In this document: positions 50,246 to 61,615 of the stretch, one piece after another
How the letters are laid out: each line of letters starts with the position of its first letter
Position numbering within the stretch: position 1 is the stretch's first letter
Source: Ignelater luminosus
Lineage: Eukaryota > Arthropoda > Insecta > Coleoptera > Elateridae
Direction of reading: 5' to 3'
NCBI GenBank assembly: GCA_011009095.1
Contig: VTPC01004631.1
Span: 60,874-124,873 of the forward strand
Length of the DNA stretch: 64,000 bases
Translations under genes and position numbers: made by a program
Notes under the pieces: generated by a model
The model's input: only the letters and a program-made list of their open reading frames with translations
Databases searched by the model: none
What the model was told of the DNA's origin: nothing

Positions 50246-51160
50246 ATGTATAATGATGTGTCTCAGTGACAGAATCTACTTTTGGGCATATACTCGTATT
50301 AGTTACCTTAATAAGCGACCTTACAAAAAAAAAAGCTGATGCTGACTGACAAGTCATAAAGCAAGGCAATGCTGAATCTTACACCGACTTACCTATTGCC
50401 ATGAGGTAAACAAGAAAATCTAAAAATTGGATCATTAAACATAGATTTTTTTAGAATTCATTCAAAGATAAATAAATAAATACACATTTTAGAATTCTGA
50501 TTTACCATCATGATAAAGTATACGACCTAACCAACATAATAATAGCGAACAATAAATAATGTAACAAACAAATAACCAAGATATAAATATATGAAATTCA
50601 TTTAATACAACAGGCCAATTTTAATCTGAGTTTATTGAAAAGAAAGTAATAATAAAATTGTGACCCACTGCTTTTCAAAGAAATCTCAAACAGAACCAAC
50701 TAATTTTTAAAATACAAATTCTAAATTATTATGATTTGAACTTTCAAATCAAGGACTGTTACAAAAACGAAACCAACACAAGTGAAATATTAGAATAAAG
50801 CCATAAAGGAGTTTCTAATAGGTCTTCACAAATCTCTTAATTTACAACCTCTTTTGTTCACTTATATTTCAGTTCTACCTGCTGCTCTTCTCGTATGCTT
50901 CGGCGTTATCGCAAAAATGGAAATATTCTTCTCGTGGTATTAAATACAACCCTTAAAGAATCTAACAGGAATGTTGTTAAACAGATTTCTACAACTGCAG
51001 TTTTAAATTTAGAATAGTATTTCTGCTAGTTAAAAGGGTTCAGCATCTCCCGTCGCAAAATTCGCTTTCCTTATTTATAGGTACTTCTCCTTTTACAATA
51101 TCCCAACCTTAAGATTACAGCCTATAAAATGTATTTGGTGGACATTCAAGTACATGGGTC
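50246..51160. other. AT-rich stretch, nothing recognised
   Basis: No coding resemblance or long repeat, apart from the dispersed 19-base phrase near 51095-51113. Confidence 0.5.
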
Positions 51161-51164
51161 GCTA

Positions 51165-52654
51165 AAAAGTATGGAAACATGCCAGCCCCGCAGAAACGGT
51201 AAGAGATAGACAGATGAAATTTAGAGAACTTAAAGTAGGTATTTTTTGCCACGTTTTACGAAGGTAATTAAAAACAAATCTTCAATTGTTTTTTCGTACG
51301 GCCGCCATATTGAATTTTTGTAAATGGAAGACTCTTATATGACCCCATATTTCAATGGAGATTTTCAAGATAAATTCAATGATATAAGGGTTGCTATACT
51401 TATGTTGAAAGGTTTTGGAGATAATCGCTATTCTTTTGTGGGGGGTTTCCCTATTAAAAAGTATGGAAACACGCTGCTCTTGCATAAACGGTACGAAATA
51501 GACAAATGAAATTTGGAGATTTTAAAGTAGACATTGTTTGCCATGTTTTGCGAAAAGAGTTAAGATCAAATCTTCAATTGTTTTTTTGTAATACCGCCAT
51601 CTTGAATTTCTTTAAATGGATCACCCTGTATATGACGCCATATCTCGATAGGGATTTTAAAGCCGAACTCAATAATATAAGGGTTGATATACTTGTCTTG
51701 AAAGGTTTTGGAGATAATCGCTATTCTTTTGTCAAGGATTTCTTAACTTCAAGGACGGATACTTAATGCAAGTAGTTCCCCCCCGATTATTTACAAAATT
51801 CCTTACGAACATTTCAAAAGAAATTATTTCATTGCAAAGAAGTTAACGCAGCGCATTTTGAACACTTCTCATAAAATTATATTGTGTTTTTGTTATTATC
51901 AGTTCGTCACTATTTGGTCTTATTCCACCTTTTTAGTTTGTTCTAGCATCGATCTATTATTTTAAATAAGTAGGCCAAGGGCAAAATTTGTACGGTTTTC
52001 TTTTACTTTAAATACTTATAAAATAATTGCACATCATATTTTTAGTTCTATTGCCTTTGCTGTTTCACGGGTAACTCGGTTTTGATAAAAATTAATAGTG
52101 AAATCCTTGACAAAAGAATAGCGATTATTTCCAAAACCTTTCAAGATAAGTATAGCAACCCTTTTATTATTGAGTTTGCTTTTAGAATCTCTATCGAGAT
52201 ATGGGGTCATGTACGGGTGATCCATTTAAAGAAATTCAAGATCGCGGCCGTACAAAAAAACAATTGAAGATTTGATCTTAACTCTCTTCGCAAAACATGG
52301 CAAACAATGCCTACTTTAAGATCTCCAAATTTCATTTGTCTATCTCTTACCGTTTTTGCAAGAGCAGCGTGTTTCCATACTTTTTAATAGGAAAACCCCT
52401 GACAAAAGAATAGCGATTATCTCCAAAACCTTTCAAGATAAGTATAGTAACCCTTATATCATTGAACTTGCCTTGAAAATTGCTATCCAAATATGGTGTC
52501 ATATACAGGGTGTACGGCCGTACGAAAAAACAATTGAAGATCTGTTTTTAATTGCCTTCGCAAAACATGGCAAGAAATATCTACTTTAAGCTCTCCAAAT
52601 CTTATTTGTCTATCTCTTACCGTTTCTGCGGGGATAGCGTGTTTCCATACTTTT
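51165..52654. repeat. Palindromic array of four ~290-bp units
   Basis: Two tandem units in one orientation (about 51165-51456 and 51457-51750) are followed by a unique-looking spacer (51751-52092) and two units in the opposite orientation (about 52093-52386 and 52387-52654). Every unit carries, in its own direction, 'aaaagtatggaaac', 'ggtaagagatag'-like, 'caaatcttcaattgtttttt', 'aaggttttggagataatcgc' and 'tattcttttgt' phrases. The outer ends are mirror images. Short frames crossing the units are by-products of the repetition. The element resembles compound foldback or MITE arrays; its transposase is unknown. Confidence 0.85.
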
Positions 52655-53490
52655 ACATAATAATCTTTCTGTGCCGAACTCAGCAACTACACAATAGAAA
52701 GTTTTCTTTGTTTTAATTCCGTTATTTAGACTTGTAATTATCCTTAAATACATTTTGTTTGGAAGTGCACAAGCTCTTGAATGCATGTGATGGTCGAAGA
52801 GAATCCTTTCTACAAAACATCAAGAATTTGGCTGTGATAGACAAGCAATTATCTTTTCTGCAAATTGTAGATCATTTTTATTAAATCACATAGAATTCGA
52901 AACCCAAAACTCAAAACGGATAGCTCATAGCCAAGACCTGCATAGGAGCTTTTTTTGTGTAGAATTTAACGTAGAATATTTTTTGTAATAATGATCGTCC
53001 TTGAAAAATTAGAGGTTTTGCTTAAAAACGGGGGGAAATGAAAAAATAGAAAAAAAGCTGTTTCTGTGGTGAGGTAGGGGGGAACTTTTCGTTTTCCGTC
53101 TACTACACCCCCAAGGGCTAATTTTACTGAACTAAAAACTTGGTAGATCTTTATTGGTTTAGTTTAATTCTCCATGTTTATCAGTCATATTTAATTACAT
53201 TTTAACATACTAATAAACAAATAAAATGAAAAAACCGTTAATTAAACAATTTACTTAGTTGTTTTATTTTTAAATTTAATACACGAAGTGTAGATTGGCC
53301 CGTATAAACGGTCTCCCGAGACCATTGTGTGTCTAAACCTAAAACCAGCGGTCGAACTTGATCTCTGTCGCACGTCACTGTTCCGTTATCGTAAACAAAC
53401 GCAATATGAATAATATCTTATTAGTTTAAGTTTGGTTCATGTATCAGAAAGAATTCTAAAAAAAATCAGATTTCATTGGCTATTCCTTGT
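52655..53490. other. No recognised features
   Basis: AT-rich, with a small palindrome GGTCTCCCGAGACC at about 53309-53322 and nothing else I can name. Confidence 0.5.
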
Positions 53491-53492
53491 TT

Positions 53493-53676
53493 AGAGAGAA
53501 TGGACAGGGCTATATCCAGTTCTAAGGTATTTATAGTTGTATAGGCAACCCATTCAACAACATCGACATTACTTTCATGCCAAGACAGGCTCTCTGCAGA
53601 GCACCTGCTTGAAAATAATGGTAATGTTGTAGAATGGGTTGCCAACGCAATTGGCACTTAGCTCTGTCCATTCTCT
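53493..53676. mobile_element. Short foldback element
   Basis: The left arm (53493-53565: AGAGAATGGACAGGGCT ... GGCAACCCATTC) pairs with the right arm (53621-53676), read as complement AGAGAATGGACAGAGCT ... GGCAACCCATTC. Total length is about 185 bp. Non-coding. Confidence 0.7.
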
Positions 53677-54303
53677 TTTTTGGGGCAGTGTACATACATT
53701 CTATGATTTTGTTTTTCATAAAATATTCAAAAATTTGTAAACAGCCATACGACTTTTCTTAGTTTTTTTGAATTTAATGGTACTAGAGAATTTACTCCCT
53801 AAAAGAATGTTCACTATTCCAAATACACTCTATATAGGTATATCAATATTGTTTTACTCTTGTACTCTTTCTGTTGACGATTACTTCATACTCGATAACT
53901 AAGAAGGCACTAACTACTTCTAGCTGGAATTAGGAGCTGAAGTAACATTACAATCTCGTTTTTGAATGACTTCTAACAAAAGTAATAGCAAGCATTCCAG
54001 TAGAAAAGGATAGTTCGCATCAGGTATTTCTGTGCAAGTGTCTGCCGCAACAGAACCAATAAGTAGTCCTCTACATACTATAATGGAGCGTTAACCCAGT
54101 CGTGATTGAAATGATTCTTTTTATTGTAGATTGCAGTATCTAGAAGCGTGTCTTTTTAGAGGTCAGGATACGAATAAATATATTCTGAGGACATTTCAAA
54201 TTTCTCAAGTTAAGGGAATTGAAAGAATGCATAAATAATATAATTCTGTTAAACAATAATAAATAACAATAAAAGAATTATTATTTAAAAAAACATTTAT
54301 GTA

Positions 54304-54540
54304 CAGCGTGTCCAAGATAAGCATGCACGGCATGGGGATCTTGGAAACGGTAAGAGATACAGTATCGGTTAAACGGGATGGAAGTTGGCTATTTATAGGA
54401 CCTTTTAGTTGGCGTTTGCAAAATCTAGATATCTTGGATAGTTTCTGAGATATTGAAAAAAAAGTTGATTTCTCGATTTTCGTTTTTATTTTTTCTTTCA
54501 TTCATATGCAGAAATATCGGAAAACTAAAACCACTTTTCC
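54304..54540 (+). mobile_element. Left part of a CAGCGTGTCC-ended MITE
   Basis: Starts CAGCGTGTCC directly after TA (54302-54303) and shares 'atcttggaaa', 'gtaagagatac' and 'tcggttaaa' with the left arm of the MITE at 19-460. No matching right end was found, so it is either truncated or strongly diverged. Confidence 0.55.
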
Positions 54541-54589
54541 ATTTCCACTTTTTGTGCTTCATTAAAATACGCTAACAAAATTTCTGTAC

Positions 54590-54619
54590 AACGTTTCGGT
54601 TTCGAGTAACCATCATCAA
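54590..54619 (-). ncRNA. Decayed hammerhead-like core
   Basis: On the minus strand: TTGATGA, a potential stem-loop GGTT-ACTCGA-AACC, then GAAACGTT. It differs from the canonical hammerhead core at the first base (T for C) and after GAAACGT (T for C). It parallels the better copy at 60944-60973 and is probably a decayed relative. Confidence 0.35.
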
Positions 54620-55039
54620 CCTCATTTTTTTAAATAGGCGGAAAAACAATTGGAAATGGTTTTGGATAGCTCTTGTTGTCAGGATTCTAATGATATAAAC
54701 ATGATAGAGTTATTTTGATTTTTTATGCTATAAATTAATGTTTTTGTTTTTGTGTGAAAGGACTTGATTTCTGTTAAACAGAAGCAGGCTGTGAAAACTG
54801 CAATATTCTTTTTTTTTTTTGAGAAATAAAAGCAAATTCTTTCATGCATCTCCTTATTTTAAGTTGTGTTAACTAATCATATAGTGTGAACCAGAATGAA
54901 ATACTCAGTCCTAGGATGAGGCCCTGTTGTGGCGATGCCTAAAACTGGAAGCTCCAGAAGTTTCATGATAGATTCACCAGATGTTTATATTCTTCCATCT
55001 ATCTAAAGATTGCAAGCTAATTCTTGCTATACAAAAGTA

Positions 55040-56332
55040 ACACATCGTTCGATAAGTCCCGAGACTAACAACGAAAACAACATTTTTTTTTCAAAAATCA
55101 TTTTTATTCATCAATATAATCTCCTTTTAGAGTGATACAATCTTTCCAACGCCTTTCCAACATTTCTATACCATGTTTATAGAAGGATTTATCCTTTGCT
55201 TCAAAATAGGCTTCAGTTTCGGCAATGACCTCCTCATTCGAGCCAAATTTTTTTCCCTGGAGCATTTTTTTGAGATCAGCAAAGAGCCAGTAGTCGCTGG
55301 GGGCTAAATCTGGCGAATACGGGGGGTGGGGAAGCAAATCAAAGCCCAACTCGTAGATTTTTGCCATTGTTTTCATGGACTTATGGCATGGTGCATTGTC
55401 TTGCTGAAAAAGGATTTTTTTCTTCTTCATGTGCGGTCGTTTTGCTGCGATCTCCTCCTTCAAACGTACCAACAAGTCAATATAATAATCACTGTTGATC
55501 GATTTACCTTTTTCCAGGTAGTCAATGAAAATGACGCCATGTGTATCCCAAAAAACAGACGCCATGACTTTGCCAGCAGATTGCTGCGTTTTTGGACGCT
55601 TTGGGCGGCTTTCGCCAGCCATGCGCCACTCAGATGATTGCCGATTCGACTCCGGAGTGAAATGATGTATCCATGTTTCATCCATGGTCACGTATCGACG
55701 CAGGAAATCCTTTTTATTGCGAGTAAATAGCGATAAACAGCTCTCTGAATCGTCGATTCCTTGCTGTTTTTGTTCCATTGAAAGCAATCGCGGCACCCAC
55801 TTGGAAGAAACCTTTTTCATGCTCAATTTTTCATGAAGGATTGTAAATACGCTTCCAGATGATATCTGTGTCATTTATGCAATCTCACGGACCTTTACTT
55901 TGCGATTTTTCATTACGATTTTGAATACTTCACTCACATTTTCCGGTGTAACGGCTTCCAAAGGCCTACCCGAACGTTCCGCATCGTTTGTGTCCGTACG
56001 ACCACGTTTAAACTCAGCATACCAACGACAAATCGTTGATTTGGATGGAGAGGAGTCCGGGTAACGTTTCTCAAGCCATTGCTGGGCTTCTACGGTGTTT
56101 TTACCCATTAAAAAACAATGTTTTATCAACACGCGAAACTCGCTTTGTTCCATTTTTCAAACAAATTACAAAGTGACTTTACTCTAACCTCGATAACTCT
56201 GCTGTTTGTGGTCCAATCGACGTGAAATTTTTACACGTTTCATGTGAAGGTTCGCACTCTAGGGAAACGTGGCTAGTTTGGTACTACTAGCACCATCTCT
56301 GGGTTAGTCTCGGGACTTATTGAACGATGTGT
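55040..56332. mobile_element. Complete 1.3-kb mariner transposon
   Basis: Terminal repeats ACACATCGTTCGATAAGTCC (left) and ACACATCGTTCAATAAGTCC (right, as complement) extend for about 30 bases, to CGAGACTAAC. TA flanks at 55038-55039 and 56333-56334. The single gene is on the minus strand, and the size is that of a full-length mariner. Confidence 0.92.
55104..56153 (-). pseudogene. Mariner transposase (DD34D) with one in-frame stop
   Basis: The frame runs from ATG 56153 (MEQSEFRVLIKHCFLMGKNT; helix-turn-helix; AERSGRPLE linker) to a TAA at 55877-55875, just after KVREIA. It then continues in the same frame from 55874 (MTQISSGSVFTILHEKLSMK) to the stop at 55104, 349 codons in all. The catalytic residues are present: MDETWIHHF, FQQDNAPCH and YSPDLAPSDYW, the last two Asp separated by 34 residues. 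The domain order and length are those of an intact mariner transposase; a single nonsense change splits it between the DNA-binding and catalytic parts. Confidence 0.92.
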
Positions 56333-56880
56333 TAGTAGGCGTTAACTTTTTCCCTTACCTAAGTTTGGTAACAAACGAGACCAATCTTTTCTTTTACACC
56401 TTTGCTGTATTTTCTATAAAAAAGCATTAGAAAGTAGTATTCGTTTAGATATTTAAGTCTAAACACTTCTCTTCATATCTACAAGGCTACCAAAAGTGAC
56501 TACAGTACTATGTATTAAATTATATCTACCAACAGGAATCTATCAACCTACTTAATAACCGTCTAGGAACGAAAAACGTTACTAGGAGTAAGTACCTTAA
56601 TAAACAATAGGTCATCTAAATAAAGTGCAGTAATTAATAAATAGTTTATTTTTTTTACTTACACCTCGTGTTGGCAAAAATTCTTTACTTGAATTAAATT
56701 ACACCGTTTTAAGTCACAAACAGTATGTAAACTTGTAAAAGTTTAAATTACTGGTCAATATTTAAAAAACGTCTAATAGACGAAAAACATTCTATAAATA
56801 CAATAACTGTAACCGTAAATAGACTCACATCTTTTCTTTTAGCAGCATATAACAAATACAATAAAACACTGATTTAACCA
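56333..56880. other. AT-rich stretch between mariner and gypsy fragment
   Basis: No features recognised. It might include remains of a gypsy LTR or 5' region, but nothing supports that directly. Confidence 0.45.
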
Positions 56881-56884
56881 CTCA

Positions 56885-57122
56885 ATTACAATTGTCTGTT
56901 AAACATAATGTAGTACATCACATTTGCACAAAAGGGCAACTTAAATTTTCAAAGTCACGCAGGTTAGACACAACGAACTATAAAATTGCAAAACAGGAAT
57001 TTGCACATATGTTACACTTAGGTATTTGCAGGCCATCATTGGATTGCTCTGGTTGGAGACCGTATGTGGAGATTATAGAAGACTGAATACAGTAACCATA
57101 CCGCATTTATACACTGTTACGT
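56885..57122 (+). pseudogene. Ty3/gypsy RT, 5' part (before insertion)
   Basis: The frame reads VKHNVVHHICTKGQLKFSKS, then AKQEFAHMLHLGICRPS and, after a small deletion, the 'WRPxxDYRRLN' region. This is the entry to a gypsy-type reverse transcriptase domain, with wording closest to the CsRn1-like group. It stops being similar at the ACGT at 57119-57122, where the inserted segment starts; the RT resumes at 59218. Confidence 0.8.
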
Positions 57123-59217
57123 GTAAAAATGGATTTAGTGACCCTGTGAAATGACACAGCATAAAATAATAAAGGTATGCCTTAAGAAACAATTAGCTCT
57201 ATTTTGTCGGAGATTGGGTCGGAGTCATACAGAGGTCTAAAGGGCAGAGAGCGGTAGCGGTAGGGTTGTAATTGAGATGGCGCCAGTCTTAGTTAACCTT
57301 GACCGATATAAGTGAACAGCTGATCCTAAGACTAACCAACTATTCCGGTCTGTAAGATGCCTAATAGGGTTCTCCTGCGACAGCTGATCGATCACATAAT
57401 ACTTACTGATTATATTGGCTAGCTTGTGGTGTGCACAGCTAAATTTAAGCAAGGCCGTTTCTATAAACCTTATGTTCTCTGAAACAAATCTGGTTACGTG
57501 CACCGAGGGAATTAAACAACGGTTAGAATTTAAAAAAACATCTATTAGCACACGTAGGAATATTAAATATTTACAGGTACAGCACTCGAAAAACGAAATA
57601 AAAGAACATAAGTTCAGGTTACACACAATAATTTACAAACACATAAATATAAAGTAAAGGTACCCAAGAAACAAATGTATGTACAGGTGAGAGATATTAA
57701 GTAAACATGAACACAGAATAAAACGTGCACGTTGAATACAAATGATGAATTGAGCAATGTTTATTGAAATAGGTCAACACTCTTGTGACCTGTATTTTCA
57801 ATGTCGTTAATTTTATGACCAGAACGAAACAAACATGAACTAATGATTTATAAAATTTCAATAACAAACTTCGAAGCTAAATCGAACTTCTACTGTTCTT
57901 AAAGGAACGTTAAAGGTAAACAAACAGATTAAAACTGTGTGATTTTAAATAGTACAATGAACTCTTAACCTAATACGACGTGAGCTCCTTCTTTGATATT
58001 TGTTTATAATAAACTTACTAGAAATTGGGTAGAATTTACTGTTTCTATAAACTAAAATAAAACAACCATTAAAACTGGCCGTTGACCCTTCTGTGGGTTA
58101 TAATAGGCAAAGAAGCGCAACGCGCTCTTGCAATAACTTTTAAGAAATACGACTAACAAAAGTGATACGGTAATTTTGCAATAATCGCTCCAAGAATTAA
58201 ATGACATAAATACATATAGTAAAACAGACTTACAACTAACAGTACGTTGGGCGTCGTGGTATAGCAATAAATTAATCCAACGATAGATATTTACACACAG
58301 CGATAGCACAACACATTCATTGATATGGCGTACAAGCGATCGGTCATCGACCGTGAACACAACACAGCCTGGTTGAGTGAGTGAGCCAAATCATCAGGTG
58401 TCGGGGAACCCCAGGAAATTTTATTCTCGGCGAACACTCGTCGAGACGGTACGGTAAAGATACCTGTTGGAGATTCGTTACTCAGTCCGAAGACTGAACA
58501 CTACGGTAGCTTCCTGTTCAACAAGGAATTTATTAATTACGAGGTTTAGAAACTCGCGACGCTTTGTTACAATCCGAACTAACTGCACGGAGTAGGTTTT
58601 ATAACCTCGGTAGCTAATCTTAACAGATTTTGCGACTTCTTTGGGTACTTCACGAAGAAGATCTCCAGATACGGAACCGCACGTATATATTAACACCGCG
58701 TGGTCTTGTTAAAGACTTGATACTTACTGACTAGAAAAATTTTAAGCAAGAAAACGCGCTGGGTTGACGCCATATTGAAGCGTTCTTTCCCCTTGATGAA
58801 GTGATTTGCGGCAATGACGACAGGATTTCGTTCATTGAAGAACACTGAAACTGGGTAATCAACTCATACCACCCTGTTTAACCTCAGATAGCCCCATAAA
58901 ACTAATTTACATATAGTTTTAAGTGGCAGGACATAAACTTGATTTATATGTCTGTTGCATTGACACGGGCTGCAACATTCTAGGAATAAAGAAATATAAA
59001 ATAATAAAATTGAAATACATTTAATTTTTAAGATGTTCGGACTTTATTAATTCGAAACAGAGTGTTATTCGCGGACAAAACGAAAAGGTTAACATTCGAC
59101 TAACCAAGAAACTTTTATTTCCTAAATTCATAACTGTAATAGGGACGAATAGCATTTATCGAGAAAGGGAAAATTAAATATCTAAAGAAACGATAATCTC
59201 TAAATTATCTTAGCAAC
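57123..59217. mobile_element. 2.1-kb insertion inside the gypsy RT, ACGT target duplication
   Basis: ACGT precedes (57119-57122) and follows (59218-59221) this segment; deleting one ACGT and the segment rejoins the gypsy RT reading. A 4-bp duplication suits LTR-type integration, and the left edge can also be read as TGTAAAA (LTR-like TG) if the duplication is counted as ACG. No coding frame with known similarity lies inside, although parts are less AT-rich (57230-57500, 58440-58860). It may be a solo LTR or a non-autonomous LTR element. I found no second LTR copy. Confidence 0.65.
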
Positions 59218-59588
59218 ACGTTTTCTAATAATTTTCACGACTCTACTCCACCATTTCCTCAAAAATCGATTTAATTAAAGCATAGCACCAAATTCCAGTA
59301 GCATCTGAAGATATCTATTTAACAGCAATAATTACACCTTTTGGATTACACGAATTCACAAGAATGCCACTCGGTTTAAGAAATGCCAGTCAAACCCTTC
59401 AACGCTTCATGGATGAAGTAGTAAGAAGTTTAGATTTTGTCTTCGTTTACATTGACGACATTTTAGTTGCAGGTAAAAATAGAATTAAACAGAAAAATCG
59501 CTTAAAGATTCTTTTTCAATGCTTATCAGATTATGAAATAAACGTTAAAACTTCCAAATGTATTCTTGACGTTCCATTAAAACGTTAA
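59218..59588 (+). pseudogene. Ty3/gypsy RT, 3' part (after insertion)
   Basis: After the insertion the RT continues with a SKIDLIKA segment, a TAG, then HQIPVASED, TRMPLGLRNASQTLQRF, and the catalytic box FVYIDDILVAGKN, whose two Asp residues are intact. It ends at 59588 with no connection, RNase H or integrase following. Only about 600 bases of the gypsy element survive on the two sides of the insertion. Confidence 0.85.
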
Positions 59589-60940
59589 TGTGGTTAATAT
59601 TAAGTACCGATATTTATAATAATAAATAAAAGGATAAAATAATTAACGTTATTTATTAACACTTTATAAACAAGTTAACCAAAGTAAACGAGTAATAACA
59701 ACTGTCGAGGAACCGTAAAAAAACTGAACTGATGAACTGAGAAACTGAGAGTCTGTAAAATAGTGACAAGCTTTTTATATTAGAAGTGTATACAAAAAGC
59801 TGAGTTCTCTGGTCGTCGTAGAAAAAAAGATAACAGCGATTTCTAAAAATTTACAACAATATTTGTTTAAAGAAATAATGCAGGTAGTTTAAAGAGAATT
59901 ACTTCTTTGTCAAAAGCGATATTCTTTTTTTAGGAAAATAATGTGTAAACGTTTAAAATATCTTCAAGAAAATATTAAAGTGCGTTTAAAAGAGATTAAC
60001 TGGCAAACGTAAAAATGAATATTGTTACAAATTTTAACTTTCAACGAATGTTGAAAAGCGTAATACACTGCACATTGTTAGATTTCCTGAGTTACGGAAT
60101 TTCCAAGATGATATTCTTCCTTCCAAAGATAGGGTCTAAGCAATTTCTAGTTCTCCTGTGTCCAAATCAGTTCGTCAGATTCATTAATTTATAGAAATAA
60201 ATAAAATAAAAATGTTTATTCCAAAATTAGCAGAATTACTCATTCTAATAAATGAACTTTTAAATATGATGATAAAGAACAAAACCACAGAAGACCCACA
60301 CAATGCTATACTGTTGTAGTCGACAATGAGTGTGAAATAAGAAAATGTTCAAATATACGGGGAATCCCATTTCTCGTGTCTCGATCATCCTGTATAAAAG
60401 ATATGATCCTAAAGATTAGAGATCAAAGTCCAGTACTGCAAGGAATTCAAAATCAAATGTTTATCAATTATTCCAGAGTGCTCGTTGTATTTGACGTTGT
60501 CTTACAAAAAAAAACTGAATAACGTCAAGACTGTTCGATTTAGATCTCCATACAAATATACCGCTGCAATCAGCATTAATACAAAGAATAAGAAAATAAT
60601 AAAATAAAAAAATATTCCATTTAAGAAAACTTAAGTTTTATGTGCCATGCTTTTGTGGAACATCCTGTGTAACAGTAATAACATCCTAATTTTAGGAAGT
60701 AAACAGTTTTTGCCATTCCTGAGAATAATGACACTATCTTCCGAGCACACACCGTTGGGTACATACCTTGTATAATATTTTGTATCATCTACAAGTTTTT
60801 ATTTAAAAAAAAAAGGTTCCAATTGTTCTATATGTCTTCTCTCATTAATGAAAAGACTAAAAAAGCATAATCTACTTGATTTACTATAACTGTTTACCAA
60901 TTTTATTCTTTCTACCAAATGATGTCCATAAGAGAAAATG
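59589..60940. other. AT-rich stretch, nothing recognised
   Basis: Contains a direct continuation from the gypsy fragment but no coding similarity. Phrases such as 'catcctgtataaaag' (60388) and 'catcctgtgtaacag' (60661) look like MITE edges but lack partners. Confidence 0.45.
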
Positions 60941-60943
60941 AAC

Positions 60944-60973
60944 CTGATGATGGTTTCACGAAACTGAAACGTC
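60944..60973 (+). ncRNA. Hammerhead-ribozyme-like core (Penelope/retrozyme type)
   Basis: CTGATGA (60944-60950) is followed by a potential stem II with GTTT/AAAC pairing and a CACG loop (60951-60965), then GAAAC (60966-60970) and GTC (60971-60973). These are the invariant blocks of a hammerhead core in the correct order. The very short stem III (GAAACGTC, with palindromic ACGT) is the form known from Penelope-like retroelements and retrozymes, where it works as a dimer. Stem I is not evident: bases before CTGATGA (GAAC) do not pair with those after GTC (AGTC). Activity is therefore doubtful and the motif may be a fossil. Confidence 0.5.
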
Positions 60974-60974
60974 A

Positions 60975-61490
60975 GTCGACAATCTGAGGTTAGTAGTAGT
61001 AATGCCTTAAGGATGTTTTATTAAATTTTTTAAATTCCCATAAATAAGGAAGTTAGAAACAAAAACGCAACCATACATTTTACCTTTTTTTTGGTCATAA
61101 CGCATAGATCGAAAAGAAAGACTAATTCAATTTTTTTAAAATATTAATCAGTTTAAGATTTAACAAAACTGTCAAATTTAAACCATATACAGTAAGTAAA
61201 ATAAGGAATAATATTCATATTTTTTTATTATCGCTGTTTGGAAGAAAAGCTCGGACAGATCAATTTTATTTTTTGCCTTCGGATTTTATGGCGTTAATTT
61301 TAATTTTTTAGTTTACTACTCTGGGATCTATGACCTCATCGACTTTTTTTTAATGGAACTCCCTTATTTTTTAGCAAGAAATAAAAAGTAGATTTTGTTC
61401 TGAGTACAGAGAAACCCCGCATGTGGCATTTAAAAGTAGTAGTTTTAGAGATTAAATAAATGAACTTGAAATTTTAATGTTTTAATGTCT
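60975..61490. other. AT-rich stretch, nothing recognised
   Basis: No open frame, repeat or RNA recognised. No reverse transcriptase or GIY-YIG nuclease of a Penelope-like element is visible next to the hammerhead-like core. Confidence 0.5.
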
Positions 61491-61495
61491 GATAG

Positions 61496-61615
61496 CAACA
61501 GGATGGTGTACCACCACATTATTCACTTCTTTTTAGAGAATATCTACATGAAGTCTTTCCTAATAGACGGAGAGGAAAACGTGGTCCAATGGAATGGCCG
61601 GCGGCAGAGTTCCAG
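61496..61615 (+). pseudogene. Transposase catalytic fragment (DUF4817-type Tc1/mariner relative)
   Basis: The frame reads QQDGVPPHYSLLFREYLHEV, then FPNRRRGKRGPMEWPA. This is the 'FQQDGAPxHY ... RRGPxEWPPRSPDL' segment of a transposase family common in insects; here it breaks off after WPAAEF. It is a short, dead fragment on the plus strand. Confidence 0.7.

Noticed and set aside
51282-52686. Several similar 60-90-codon frames on both strands
   Set aside because: They recur because the sequence itself is repeated four times; no codon or domain signal.
55326-55637. 103-codon plus-strand frame
   Set aside because: Antisense shadow of the minus-strand mariner transposase.
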